Positions 15,544 through 24,097 are shown, numbered from the stretch's first letter. The stretch: DNA of 64,000 nt from Corallibacter vietnamensis (GCF_039537875.1 NZ_BAABBI010000001.1:1178001-1242000); one strand, 5' to 3'. Numbers and translations: made by a program. The notes: generated by a model from the letters alone, not told the origin.

Positions 15544-18264
15544 ATGAAATATATCACACTACTATTGCTTTTAGTGGCAAGCACAGCTTTTTCTCAAGTT
15601 AGAGTAGAAGGTGTTGTAAGAGATAGCATAGGAAACCCGTTAGAACTTGCCAATGTTATCGCTATTAATAAAGAAACTAACAAATTAGATTCTTACGGTA
15701 TTACTAATGAACAAGGTCGTTACAAACTATCATTAGAGGCAAATACAAACTACAAGCTTCAGGTAAGTTATATTGGTATGAAAACTGCCGAAGAGGCATT
15801 ATCTACAAAAAGTGAAACCATATCCAAAGATTTTTCACTGCAAAGTGATAATTCATTAGATGAGGTTGAACTGGTTTATGAGATGCCTGTAACAGTAAAA
15901 GGAGATACCATTGTTTATAATGCCGACTCTTTTAGCACAGGAACTGAACGTAAACTGGAAGATGTTTTAAAAAACTTACCAGGCGTAGAAGTTGATGATG
16001 AAGGGCAAATAACCGTTGAGGGTAAATCTGTTTCTAAAGTTATGGTTGAAGGAAAAGATTTTTTTGACGGAGACTCCAAATTAGCAACAAAAAACATTCC
16101 GTCAAATGCGGTTGATAAAGTTCAGGTTTTAAAAAATTATTCTTCGGTTAGTCAATTAAGTGGTGTAACAAACAATCAAGATAATGTTGCTATCAATATT
16201 AAATTAAAAGAAGGAAAAGAAAGTTTTTGGTTTGGTAATGTAACAGCAGGAGTAGGCGTGGCAGATGATGATGGGTTGTATTTAGTTCAGCCCAAACTAT
16301 TTTATTACAGTCCAAAATACAGTGTTAATGTTATTGGTGATATAAATAATATTGGAGATCCTGCATTTACACGTCGGGATTATTGGAATTTTTCTGGCGG
16401 ATTTCAAATGCCTAGCAGGCAAAGTGGAACTAATATTAATTTAGGAGGAAATGCTCTAGGGTTTTTGTCACTTCAAAACAACAGAGCAAAAAGTCTTGAA
16501 ACAAAATTTGGGGCTGCAAACTTTAGCTATTCTCCAAAAGAAACTTTAGATTTAAGTGGATTTGCAATTTTTTCTAACTCAAAAACAGAGCTTCAGCAAG
16601 ATAATGCTGTTACTTATACCGATAATGATTTAGGGATTCCTGATGAAACAACACAAAGTAATACTGTGCAAAATAGTGATTTAGGTATGTTAAAATTAAG
16701 TGCAGTATACAAGCCTAACGCAAGTAACCAGCTAGATTACGATGTGTTAGCAAGAGTTAGTAAAGAGTCTCAAAATCAAAATGTATATTCATCTGTAGTT
16801 GGTTCAACACAAGAGACAGAAGGTTCTAGCCCGTTTAGCATAAACCAAAATCTTAACTACTATTATACACTAAACGAGAATAATATTTTTTCTTTTGAGG
16901 CGCAACACTTGCTTCAAGATGAAGATCCTTTTTATAATGCTGTTTTAGAAAATGCTGACGGATCTGGTAATGCAGATTCATATTTTAACACAGCAAACAA
17001 TTTAGGTTTAGATTTAGATCAGTCTTTTTATAATGTAGATCAAGAAAAACGTGTTAAGTCTAATCAGTTAGATGCAAAACTAGATTACTGGAATGTGTTA
17101 AATCAAAAAAGTAATTTAAATTTCACACTAGGAACTATTTATAGCAACCAAAAATTTAATTCTAACCTATTTCAGTTTTTAGATAATGGAACATCTATTT
17201 TGCCAACTCCAGCTGATAATGATGGATTAGCTAGTAATGATATTACTTATAACTTTACAGACTTATATTTAGGCGTTCATTATACACTTAAAGCTGGAAT
17301 TTTCACATTTACTCCTGGTTTTTCTCTGCATTCATACAATGTAAATAATGAGCAATTTGGTGAAAAGTATACAGATAATTTTTTCAGAATATTACCTGAT
17401 TTTGATACGCGTATTCAATTAAAGAAAAGCGAACAAATTGTGTTTAATTATAGAATGCAAACGCAGTTTACAGATGTTTCAAATTTTGCGAGAGGTTATG
17501 TAATGAATAACTATAACTCACTTTTTTATGGTAACCCAGAATTAGAAAATGCGTTGTCTCACAATTTAAGTCTGTCTTATTTTAGTTTTAATATGTTTAA
17601 CTATACTAATGTGTTTGCAAATATTAATTATAGTAGTAGCATAGATCAAATAAGAAATTTGACAAATTTTGAAAGTGTCATTAGAAGTAACTCGCCATTT
17701 AACTCACCTTATGCAGATGAAACATTAACTGCTAATGGACGTTTTCAAAGACGATTTGGTAAGCTGCAAGCTAGTGTGAGAGGTAGTTTTAACTATTCTA
17801 AATTTAATCAGTTTATTCAAGGAGATAGATCTGTGAACGAAAACTATACACAAACTTATGGCGCTGAATTGCGAACCAATTTTAAAACAGCACCAAATGT
17901 TGAGTTAGGTTATCAGTATACAATTCAGGATAACGATCAAGGAAATAGTAGATCAAAATTCTATACAAAAGCACCTTCTATTGAAGTTGATGCACTTTTC
18001 TTGAAATCATTTACATTTAGAACAGAGTATACTTACAATGATTTTAGAAATGAAGATACAAGCTTAAATAGCTTTGATTTCTGGGATGCATCATTATCCT
18101 ATAGAAAAGATGAAGACTCTAAATGGGAATTTGAAGTAAAAGCAACCAACCTTTTAAATACAAAAGCGCAAAGTCAAAGTAATACTAGTAACATTTCTGT
18201 TAGTACAAGTAACTACTATATACAGCCGCGATATGTCACATTTAGAATGATTTACAATTTATAA
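15544..18264 (+). CDS. Outer-membrane beta-barrel protein with carboxypeptidase-like N-terminal domain (TonB-receptor related)
   Basis: A 906-residue protein: signal peptide (MKYITLLLLLVASTAFSQ), a carboxypeptidase-D regulatory-like domain (VEGVVRDSIGNPLELANV to about residue 100), a plug-like region (GDTIVYNADSF, LEDVLKNLPGVEVDDEGQI, VMVEGKDFFDGD) and a long barrel ending in YVTFRMIYNL. The plug is of the kind found in the OMP_b-brl_3 group, which resembles TonB-dependent receptors but often lacks a TonB box. Substrate unknown. It ends the GLPGLI gene group and is followed 2 bp later by a strong terminator, so the unit is GLPGLI-GLPGLI-barrel. Confidence 0.88.
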   Translation: MKYITLLLLLVASTAFSQVRVEGVVRDSIGNPLELANVIAINKETNKLDSYGITNEQGRYKLSLEANTNYKLQVSYIGMKTAEEALSTKSETISKDFSLQSDNSLDEVELVYEMPVTVKGDTIVYNADSFSTGTERKLEDVLKNLPGVEVDDEGQITVEGKSVSKVMVEGKDFFDGDSKLATKNIPSNAVDKVQVLKNYSSVSQLSGVTNNQDNVAINIKLKEGKESFWFGNVTAGVGVADDDGLYLVQPKLFYYSPKYSVNVIGDINNIGDPAFTRRDYWNFSGGFQMPSRQSGTNINLGGNALGFLSLQNNRAKSLETKFGAANFSYSPKETLDLSGFAIFSNSKTELQQDNAVTYTDNDLGIPDETTQSNTVQNSDLGMLKLSAVYKPNASNQLDYDVLARVSKESQNQNVYSSVVGSTQETEGSSPFSINQNLNYYYTLNENNIFSFEAQHLLQDEDPFYNAVLENADGSGNADSYFNTANNLGLDLDQSFYNVDQEKRVKSNQLDAKLDYWNVLNQKSNLNFTLGTIYSNQKFNSNLFQFLDNGTSILPTPADNDGLASNDITYNFTDLYLGVHYTLKAGIFTFTPGFSLHSYNVNNEQFGEKYTDNFFRILPDFDTRIQLKKSEQIVFNYRMQTQFTDVSNFARGYVMNNYNSLFYGNPELENALSHNLSLSYFSFNMFNYTNVFANINYSSSIDQIRNLTNFESVIRSNSPFNSPYADETLTANGRFQRRFGKLQASVRGSFNYSKFNQFIQGDRSVNENYTQTYGAELRTNFKTAPNVELGYQYTIQDNDQGNSRSKFYTKAPSIEVDALFLKSFTFRTEYTYNDFRNEDTSLNSFDFWDASLSYRKDEDSKWEFEVKATNLLNTKAQSQSNTSNISVSTSNYYIQPRYVTFRMIYNL

Positions 18265-18266
18265 AA

Positions 18267-18305
18267 CACAAAAAAGCCTTCTTAAAACAAGAAGGCTTTT
18301 TTGTG
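18267..18305 (+). terminator. Terminator after the GLPGLI/beta-barrel unit
   Basis: A 17-bp perfect stem (CACAAAAAAGCCTTCTT with its complement) around a 5-base loop, including a T-run. Confidence 0.9.
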
Positions 18306-18384
18306 TGATGCTATTTTTTTAAAATAAAAATGCGTTTTTTATTGTTAAAATAAAAAAACAGTAATATTTTTGCCGTCCGCTTAT

Positions 18385-18466
<82 letters not shown>

Positions 18467-18467
18467 C

Positions 18468-18499
18468 AAAAAAAGCCTGCAACTAGCAGGCTTTTTTTA
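18468..18499. terminator. Bidirectional terminator between tRNA-Tyr and metK
   Basis: AAAAAAAGCCTGC and GCAGGCTTTTTTT form a 13-bp stem with loop AACTAG-like bases and T-runs on both strands. It ends the tRNA on the plus strand and metK on the minus strand. Confidence 0.88.
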
Positions 18500-18512
18500 T
18501 TTCTATATTTGA

Positions 18513-19766
18513 TTATAAGCCAAAGGCTGTTTTTACTTTGTCAACATAATCTAGTTTTTCCCAAGTAAACAATTCAACATCAAGAGAGATGTTTTCTCCA
18601 TTTGGTTGAGAAAATGTTTTTGTTATAGTTTCGTTTTGTCTTCCCATGTGTCCATAAGCAGCAGTTTCGCTATACATAGGTTGACGTAATTTTAAACGTT
18701 CTTCAATAGCAGCAGGTCGCATATCAAAAATTTCAGATACTTTTTGAGCTATTTCTCCGTCGGTCATATTAAATGGGCAAGTACCATAAGTGTCAATAAA
18801 AATACCCATAGGTTCAACAACACCAATGGCGTAGCTTACCTGAACTAAAACTTCATCACAAATACCAGCTGCAACAAGGTTTTTGGCAATGTGTCTGGTA
18901 GCATAAGCGGCACTTCTATCTACTTTACTAGGATCTTTACCTGAAAATGCGCCACCACCATGAGCACCTTTTCCGCCGTAAGTGTCAACAATAATTTTTC
19001 TACCAGTTAAACCTGTGTCTCCGTGAGGTCCGCCTATTACAAATTTTCCTGTTGGATTTATGTGATAAGTAATCTCGTCATTAAATAAATTTTGAATGTC
19101 TTCTGGTAGCTGCGCTTTTACACGAGGAATTAAAATATCAACAATGTCTTTTCTTATTTTAGATAACATGACTTCATCTGTGCCAAAATCATCATGCTGT
19201 GTAGAAACTACAATGGCTACAATACGTTGCGGAATGTTATCGTCGCTGTATTCAATAGTTACTTGACTTTTTGAATCTGGACGTAAATAGGTAATGTCTT
19301 TATTTTCTCTACGTAATTTAGCTAACTCTTTTAAAATTCTGTGAGATAAATCAAGCGCTAATGGCATGTAGTTTTCGGTTTCGCGAGTAGCATATCCAAA
19401 CATCATACCTTGGTCTCCAGCACCTTGCTCTTCTTTTGTAGCGCGATCTACACCACGGTTTATGTCGTCAGACTGCTCATGTATTGCAGATAGTACACCG
19501 CACGAGTTTCCGTCAAACATATATTCGCCTTTGGTGTATCCTATTTTATTAATAACATCTCGAGCTATTTGTTGAACATCTAAATAGGTGTTTGATTTTA
19601 CTTCGCCTGCTAATATAACTTGACCGGTTGTTACAAGTGTTTCGCAAGCAACTTTAGACTCTTTATCAAATGCTAAAAAGTTGTCTATTAAGGCATCGCT
19701 TATTTGGTCTGCAACTTTATCTGGGTGTCCTTCAGAAACACTTTCTGAAGTAAATAAATATGGCAT
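18513..19766 (-). CDS. metK: S-adenosylmethionine synthetase
   Basis: A 417-residue enzyme that makes S-adenosylmethionine from ATP and methionine. The signatures are intact: FTSESVSEGHPDKVADQISD at the N-terminus, GAGDQGMMFGYA (the methionine/ATP loop), FVIGGPHGDTGLTGRKIIVD with TYGGKGAHGGGAFSGKDPSK (the phosphate-binding P-loop), and DRSAAYATRHIAKNLV. Length is slightly above the usual 380-400 residues, as is common in Bacteroidota. It is monocistronic, with a structured 5' leader (19804-19902) that may control it. Confidence 0.97.
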   Translation of the reverse strand: MPYLFTSESVSEGHPDKVADQISDALIDNFLAFDKESKVACETLVTTGQVILAGEVKSNTYLDVQQIARDVINKIGYTKGEYMFDGNSCGVLSAIHEQSDDINRGVDRATKEEQGAGDQGMMFGYATRETENYMPLALDLSHRILKELAKLRRENKDITYLRPDSKSQVTIEYSDDNIPQRIVAIVVSTQHDDFGTDEVMLSKIRKDIVDILIPRVKAQLPEDIQNLFNDEITYHINPTGKFVIGGPHGDTGLTGRKIIVDTYGGKGAHGGGAFSGKDPSKVDRSAAYATRHIAKNLVAAGICDEVLVQVSYAIGVVEPMGIFIDTYGTCPFNMTDGEIAQKVSEIFDMRPAAIEERLKLRQPMYSETAAYGHMGRQNETITKTFSQPNGENISLDVELFTWEKLDYVDKVKTAFGL

Positions 19767-19803
19767 AATTTTTTATTTTTTGTCTATTAATATTGAGAAA
19801 AAT

Positions 19804-19902
19804 AGATTGCAAATAGCTAGAGAAGTAGGTAACTGCTTTAGCATTTTTTTATGAGGTTGCAATCAGACAAATTTTTCCTCTGTTTTTCAGTCGTCAAAAA
19901 TA
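19804..19902 (-). promoter_or_regulatory. metK promoter and structured 5' leader, candidate SAM-responsive RNA
   Basis: On the minus strand a perfect -7 element TATTTTTG (complement of 19895-19902) is followed by a leader of about 125 bases before the metK ATG. The leader contains GAGG paired to CCTC across a 20-base loop, the block GATTGCAACC (partly like the conserved GCAACC of S-box riboswitches), ATGCTAAAGC, and a distal TTGCAATC copy that can pair with GATTGCAA (plus coordinates 19857-19864 and 19804-19811). The last pairing would compete with the GAGG/CCTC stem. This looks like a switch, but I cannot match it to a known riboswitch class with confidence. The remainder of the 307-bp gap (19903-20048) shows nothing further. 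Confidence 0.4.
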
Positions 19903-20073
19903 CAAATAATATCATTACTAAAAAACTGTCTTGATGATTAGTTTTCTTATAGATATATTGTAAAACATTTGCCTAACTCAAAGTGTCAGTTAACTCCAGA
20001 GAAAGTATAGTTCAATCATTTCATCTGAATATTTTAAAACAATGAACGTATATTTGATTAAAACGAATAAAAA

Positions 20074-20481
20074 ATGAAAATAAAGTTACTGCCCTTTTTC
20101 GGGTTTTTATTGCTTTCCTTTTCTGGTTTTTCGCAAGAAAAATTAGAACTCGGAAGATATATAACATCAGATAAACTTAAATATATAACGATAAAATCAA
20201 ATTATGAATTTGAATATTTAGCATATAAAGGATATTCGCCTTACACAATAAAAGAAGAACGTAAAAAAGAAAATAAACCACAAATGTGTGGAACAGTGGG
20301 TTATTGGGGTGATGGGCGAGGGAAAGGAACCTACTCTATTGAGGACGGAATATTAATATTGAAATTTAAAATTAATAATTCCACTATCGCTTCAAAAAAA
20401 ATTGATACTCGCTTTTTAAAAGGATTAAGTTTTGAGATTTTGGAATTGGAAAAACTCGAAACTGAAAATCAAAAGGGTTAA
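20074..20481 (+). CDS. Small exported protein of unknown function
   Basis: A 135-residue protein with a signal peptide (MKIKLLPFFGFLLLSFSGFS) and a mature part that looks beta-rich and lipocalin-like (LELGRYITSDKLKYITIKSN, GTYSIEDGILILKFKINN). I do not recognise a family. It has its own promoter: TATATTTG at 20049-20056 is a perfect -7 element 17 bp before the ATG. It is followed at once by a large palindromic element (20486-20618). A single gene with its own promoter and a palindrome at its 3' end resembles a mobile cassette, but no integrase is near. Confidence 0.72.
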   Translation: MKIKLLPFFGFLLLSFSGFSQEKLELGRYITSDKLKYITIKSNYEFEYLAYKGYSPYTIKEERKKENKPQMCGTVGYWGDGRGKGTYSIEDGILILKFKINNSTIASKKIDTRFLKGLSFEILELEKLETENQKG

Positions 20482-20485
20482 GAAA

Positions 20486-20618
20486 TAACGTTTTACAACA
20501 CCGGCTATATCATTGCTTCTGACTTTCCTCGCGGAAAGTCCTCGCAAATTGCTATATTTGGTTTACGGCGAAAATTCGCTAGGATTTTTGCCCAACGAAA
20601 CCATATAACAAATCGTTA
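20486..20618. repeat. Large imperfect palindromic element with nested hairpins
   Basis: The outer arms TAACG (20486-20490) and CGTTA (20614-20618) enclose several stems: a perfect 8-bp hairpin GACTTTCC-tcgc-GGAAAGTC (20521-20540), GGTTT (20560-20564) with AAACC (20598-20602) extended by ATAT, and inside that GGCGAAAAT (20567-20575) with ATTTTTGCC (20584-20592, one mismatch). Base composition is higher in GC than the flanks. The layout suggests a dispersed non-coding repeat or cassette recombination site. No open reading frame is present. The rest of the gap to leuB holds only the terminator at 20736-20766. Confidence 0.6.
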
Positions 20619-20735
20619 ACAATAGCTTATTTCATTCCAGTTTTTACCAATATCAATCCTGAATATTTATATGCTTGCGCAAACCGGTTAAAGATTAGCC
20701 AAATTTATATTAAGTTACAAATCTATTGCGCTATA

Positions 20736-20766
20736 AAAAAGGCACCTCCAAAAAGAGGTGCTTTTC
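20736..20766 (-). terminator. Terminator of leuB
   Basis: On the minus strand GCACCTC, a short loop and GAGGTGC form the stem, followed by CTTTTTT. It lies 28 bp past the leuB stop. Confidence 0.85.
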
Positions 20767-20793
20767 TAATTTTAATCAAAATAATTAATCACT

Positions 20794-21912
20794 CTAAATA
20801 ATAGTAGATTGACCCAAATGAATATTCGCGAAATTTAGGTTACTATCTTTAGGGTTATTAATAAAGTCTTCAATAAAGTCTCCAACTTTACTTGTTGTTA
20901 TAGTATTGTTTTTACTGTTTAAATCAGGTGTTGTAATTTCTAGTTGTAACGATTTTTCAACAGCTTCTCTAACCATTTCAGCTTCTTCATGTAACTCAAA
21001 ATGATCAAGTAGCATAACAGCCGATAAAATAGAGGCTATAGGGTTTGCAATACCTTTTCCGGTAGCTTGCGGATACGATCCATGAATAGGTTCAAACATC
21101 GCGTGTTTATCACCAACCGATGCCGAAGCTAATAATCCAATGCTACCACCAATAACACTGGCTTCATCACTAATAATATCACCAAACATATTTTCGGTTA
21201 AAATAACATCAAACTGTTTTGGGTTTAATATCAATTGCATCGCAGCGTTATCTACAAACAAAAAGTCTAATGCTACATCAGGATAGTCTTCAGCAACTTG
21301 TTTTACAACATTTCGCCATAAACGAGACGTTTCCAATACATTGGCTTTATCAACAAGTGTTACCTTTTTTTGTCTTGTTTGTGCAGCTTTAAAAGCTAAA
21401 TGCGTAATACGCTCAATTTCTTCACGAGAATATTCACATAAATCTGAAGCGATATTACCATCTTCACTTAATTGTTTTTCGCCAAAATAAATACCACCAG
21501 TCAATTCACGATAAATACTAATGTCAGTACCTTTAATGTTTTCTTCCTTCAGTGGCGACTGACTTAAAAGCATGTCGTAAGCCTTAACAGGTCTAATGTT
21601 TGCATACAAACCAAGCGCTTTACGTAGCTTAAGTAATCCCTGTTCCGGACGCACTTTTGCATTAGGATTATTATCATATTTTGGGTCGCCAATGGCACCA
21701 AACAAAACAGCGTCGCTGTGTTTGCACAAATCTAGCGTAGCATCAGGAAGCGGTTCTCCCGTTTCATCAATGGCAATTGCGCCAACTGAAGCCGATTTAA
21801 AATTAAACGTATGGTCAAACTCTTGAGCTATCGCTTTCAATGTCTTGATGGCTTCTTTTGTAACTTCTGGACCAATACCATCTCCTGATAAAACTGCAAT
21901 ATTTAATTTCAT
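20794..21912 (-). CDS. leuB: 3-isopropylmalate dehydrogenase
   Basis: A 372-residue enzyme of leucine biosynthesis that oxidatively decarboxylates 3-isopropylmalate with NAD+. I use ATG 21912 (MKLNIAVLSGDGIGPEVTKE); the frame extends upstream to 21933 but that adds no conserved sequence. Intact motifs: RPEQGLLKLRKALGLYANIRP, ELTGGIYFGEK, TLVDKANVLETSRLWR, DNAAMQLI, TENMFGDIISDEASVIGGSI and EPIHGSYPQATGKGIANPIA. It looks functional, yet its operon partners are gone: only a stump of leuA lies upstream, and leuC/leuD are not in the window. The protein may depend on genes elsewhere or may be on the way to loss. Confidence 0.94.
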   Translation of the reverse strand: MKLNIAVLSGDGIGPEVTKEAIKTLKAIAQEFDHTFNFKSASVGAIAIDETGEPLPDATLDLCKHSDAVLFGAIGDPKYDNNPNAKVRPEQGLLKLRKALGLYANIRPVKAYDMLLSQSPLKEENIKGTDISIYRELTGGIYFGEKQLSEDGNIASDLCEYSREEIERITHLAFKAAQTRQKKVTLVDKANVLETSRLWRNVVKQVAEDYPDVALDFLFVDNAAMQLILNPKQFDVILTENMFGDIISDEASVIGGSIGLLASASVGDKHAMFEPIHGSYPQATGKGIANPIASILSAVMLLDHFELHEEAEMVREAVEKSLQLEITTPDLNSKNNTITTSKVGDFIEDFINNPKDSNLNFANIHLGQSTII

Positions 21913-21977
21913 AGTCATTTCCTTCGAAAGCAAATCACACTGCTCTCTTTATTTAGTTATTATTTTGTTGCTTTTTT

Positions 21978-22073
21978 GGGCGTTACCACAAGGGTCGCGC
22001 TTTCGGCAGTCGCTTCCAGATAGTAACCATCTGGAGAGCTTCAACAAATGCCTCAATCGCTAACGCGATAGCT
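21978..22073. repeat. Structured dispersed repeat, copy 1 (abuts the leuA stump)
   Basis: Related to the element at 37167-37238 in the same orientation: both have CGCTTTCGG-(C/T)-AGTCGCTT, a hairpin, GAGCT-(T/C)-CAACAA, then CCTCAATCG. In this copy the inner hairpin is CCAGAT (22016-22021) with ATCTGG (22029-22034), extended outward by GCT/AGC, and an outer helix pairs GGCA (22005-22008) with TGCC (22049-22052). It ends in a near-palindrome, CGCTAACGCGATAGCT. It begins with GGGCGTTACC, which is absent from copy 2. The stop codon of the leuA remnant lies inside it. Confidence 0.7.
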
Positions 22074-22251
22074 CAAAAGCTTCAAAATCTCCAGGGCTAG
22101 ACACAGGAAAACCTGCTTCAATAATGTCAACACCCAACGTGTCTAGTCGTTCAGCAATGACCAGTTTTTGACTTGTGTTTAATTTACAACCTGGTACTTG
22201 CTCACCACCGCGAAGTGTTGTATCGAAAATTTGTACTTTATCTTTAGACAT
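22060..22251 (-). pseudogene. leuA: 5' remnant of 2-isopropylmalate synthase (leuA)
   Basis: A 63-codon frame whose first about 58 residues are clearly the N-terminus of LeuA (KVQIFDTTLR, VPGCKLNTSQKLVIAERLD, IIEAGFPVSSPGDFEA). The family is about 380-500 residues long, so most of the gene is missing. The frame runs out inside the dispersed repeat at 21978-22073, where the last residues (FELSR) are repeat-encoded. In addition the family motif DTTLRDGEQ reads DTTLRGGEQ: the Asp that binds the catalytic metal is Gly. Both defects mean no enzyme activity. The order leuA-leuB on the minus strand is the remnant of a leucine operon. Confidence 0.85.
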
Positions 22252-22396
22252 TAAAAAATAAATTTTTGTATTGTCTTACGAATTTATACTTTGGATTTAT
22301 GATAGTGTATAAACTCGCAACTTTGTTTACGATGTTCAAATGCATTGTTTTGATTTAAAGTGTTGTTTTTTAATTAGTTGATATTTAATTTGTTTG

Positions 22397-23941
22397 ATGA
22401 CTAAAGACCAAAAAGATAATTTGTTTTCGTTGGTAAAATCCATGACCAAGTCTGAAAAACGCCAATTTAAATTGTATGTTGGCAGATTGGGTGTGAATGA
22501 TGATTCAAAATTTTTGAATTTGTTTAATGTTATGGATAAGTTGTCATCGTATGATGAGGTTGCTATTTTAAAAAATGCTAATATTAAAAAGCAGCAATTA
22601 GCTAATGTAAAAGCGCATTTGTACAAGCAAATTTTAATTAGTTTACGTTTGAGTCCGTCGCACCAAAACACACGTTCTCAAATAAGAGAACAGCTAGATT
22701 TTGCGTCTATTTTGTATCATAAAGGTTTGTATAAGCAGGCATTGAAAATTTTAGATAAAGCTAAAGATGTTGCGATACAGCATGAAGAGAAAAATCTAGC
22801 TTATGAAATTGTAGAGCTAGAAAAGGTTATTGAATCGCAATACATTACACGTAGTATTAGTGGTCGTGCTGATGAACTTACAATACAAGCCAAAGCGTTG
22901 AGTCAAGCCAATGTGATTGCCAGTAAACTCTCAAATTTATCTTTACAGTTATACGGACTTTTCCTAAAATTTGGTTACGCCAAAAACCAAGATGATGCTA
23001 AAGAAATACAAGACTATTTTAACGCCAGATTACCTAAATATGACTTTTCACAGTTAGGTTTTAGAGAAAAACTATGGTTGTATAAAGCCTATTTGTGGTA
23101 TAGTTTTTTAATGCAAGATTTTTTAAACTGCTATAAATTTGCTTTAAAATGGGTGTCTCTTTTTGAACAAAATCCTGAAATGATTCACCTTAACCCTGTG
23201 TTTTTTATAAAAGGAAATAACTACTTATTGGAGTCGCTTTTTTACATAAAAAACAAAGAGAAATTTAAAGAATACCTTGATAAATTTGAAGACATTATCA
23301 ATACACCATCATTTAATAAAGATGAAAATGTAGAAGCCTTATCATTCTTGTATTACAATGTAAATAGTGTGAATTACTATTTTGTAGATGGTAGTTTTCA
23401 TGAAGGCTTGCAGTTAATTCCTAAAATTGAAAAAGCACTACCAAAATATCAAGATAGAATAGATGAACATCACACCATGATTTTCTATTACAAGTTTGCG
23501 AGTATGCATTTTGGGGCAGGAAATAATCGAGAATGTATTCATTATTTAAATAAGATAATTTCTAATAAATCGCTTTCTATGCGTGAGGATTTACAGTGTT
23601 TTTCTCGTGTTTTAAACGTTGTAGCGCATTATGAAGAAGGTTTAGATTATCATTTAGAACGTTTATTGAGAGATACTTATAAATATCTACTGAAAATCAA
23701 CGATTTAAACGAGGTTCAAAAAGAAATGATTAGGTTTATTCGAGGGCTTCAAGACATTTTTCCGCATGATATTAAAAAAGCATTTGTTAAGTTTCATAAA
23801 CAGCTTAAGCAATACGAAAATCATCCTTATGAGCGTCGTGCGTTTTTGTATCTTGATATTATTTCTTGGTTAGAAAGTAAGGTTGAAAACAAGCCTGTAG
23901 CACAGATTATTAAAGAGAAATATTTAGAACAATATGCCTGA
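22397..23941 (+). CDS. Helical-repeat protein of unknown function, conserved in Bacteroidota
   Basis: A 514-residue, cytoplasmic, alpha-helical protein without signal peptide. I start at ATG 22397 (MTKDQKDNLFSLVKSMTKSE) rather than the TTG one codon earlier. The N-terminal region (1-90) is charged and looks like a separate domain; the rest is a series of helical pairs of TPR type (for example ILYHKGLYKQALKILDKAKD, GAGNNRECIHYLNKIISNK). I recall proteins of this form as conserved single genes in flavobacteria, with no known role. It is divergent from the leuA stump and followed by the Rrf2 regulator gene after 156 bp. Confidence 0.82.
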   Translation: MTKDQKDNLFSLVKSMTKSEKRQFKLYVGRLGVNDDSKFLNLFNVMDKLSSYDEVAILKNANIKKQQLANVKAHLYKQILISLRLSPSHQNTRSQIREQLDFASILYHKGLYKQALKILDKAKDVAIQHEEKNLAYEIVELEKVIESQYITRSISGRADELTIQAKALSQANVIASKLSNLSLQLYGLFLKFGYAKNQDDAKEIQDYFNARLPKYDFSQLGFREKLWLYKAYLWYSFLMQDFLNCYKFALKWVSLFEQNPEMIHLNPVFFIKGNNYLLESLFYIKNKEKFKEYLDKFEDIINTPSFNKDENVEALSFLYYNVNSVNYYFVDGSFHEGLQLIPKIEKALPKYQDRIDEHHTMIFYYKFASMHFGAGNNRECIHYLNKIISNKSLSMREDLQCFSRVLNVVAHYEEGLDYHLERLLRDTYKYLLKINDLNEVQKEMIRFIRGLQDIFPHDIKKAFVKFHKQLKQYENHPYERRAFLYLDIISWLESKVENKPVAQIIKEKYLEQYA

Positions 23942-24097
23942 TTTTTTAAAGAGATTTTATAAAACAAATGAAATTATAAGACTAAATAGTTGAGTGCATA
24001 AAATAAACTAATATTATTTTCGAAGCATCATTTAAGTATATGCTGAAGCACCTACCAAGTATTAGGTTGATAACAGATTTTGGTTATCTTTGAATTT

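Noticed and set aside
20486..20618. A true integron attC site
   Set aside because: The conserved R' and R'' core boxes (GTTRRRY/RYYYAAC) are not seen in proper place, and there is no integrase in the window.
22336..22671. A 111-codon minus-strand ORF that could have replaced leuC/leuD
   Set aside because: It is antisense to the start of a well-formed gene and is not similar to LeuC or LeuD.
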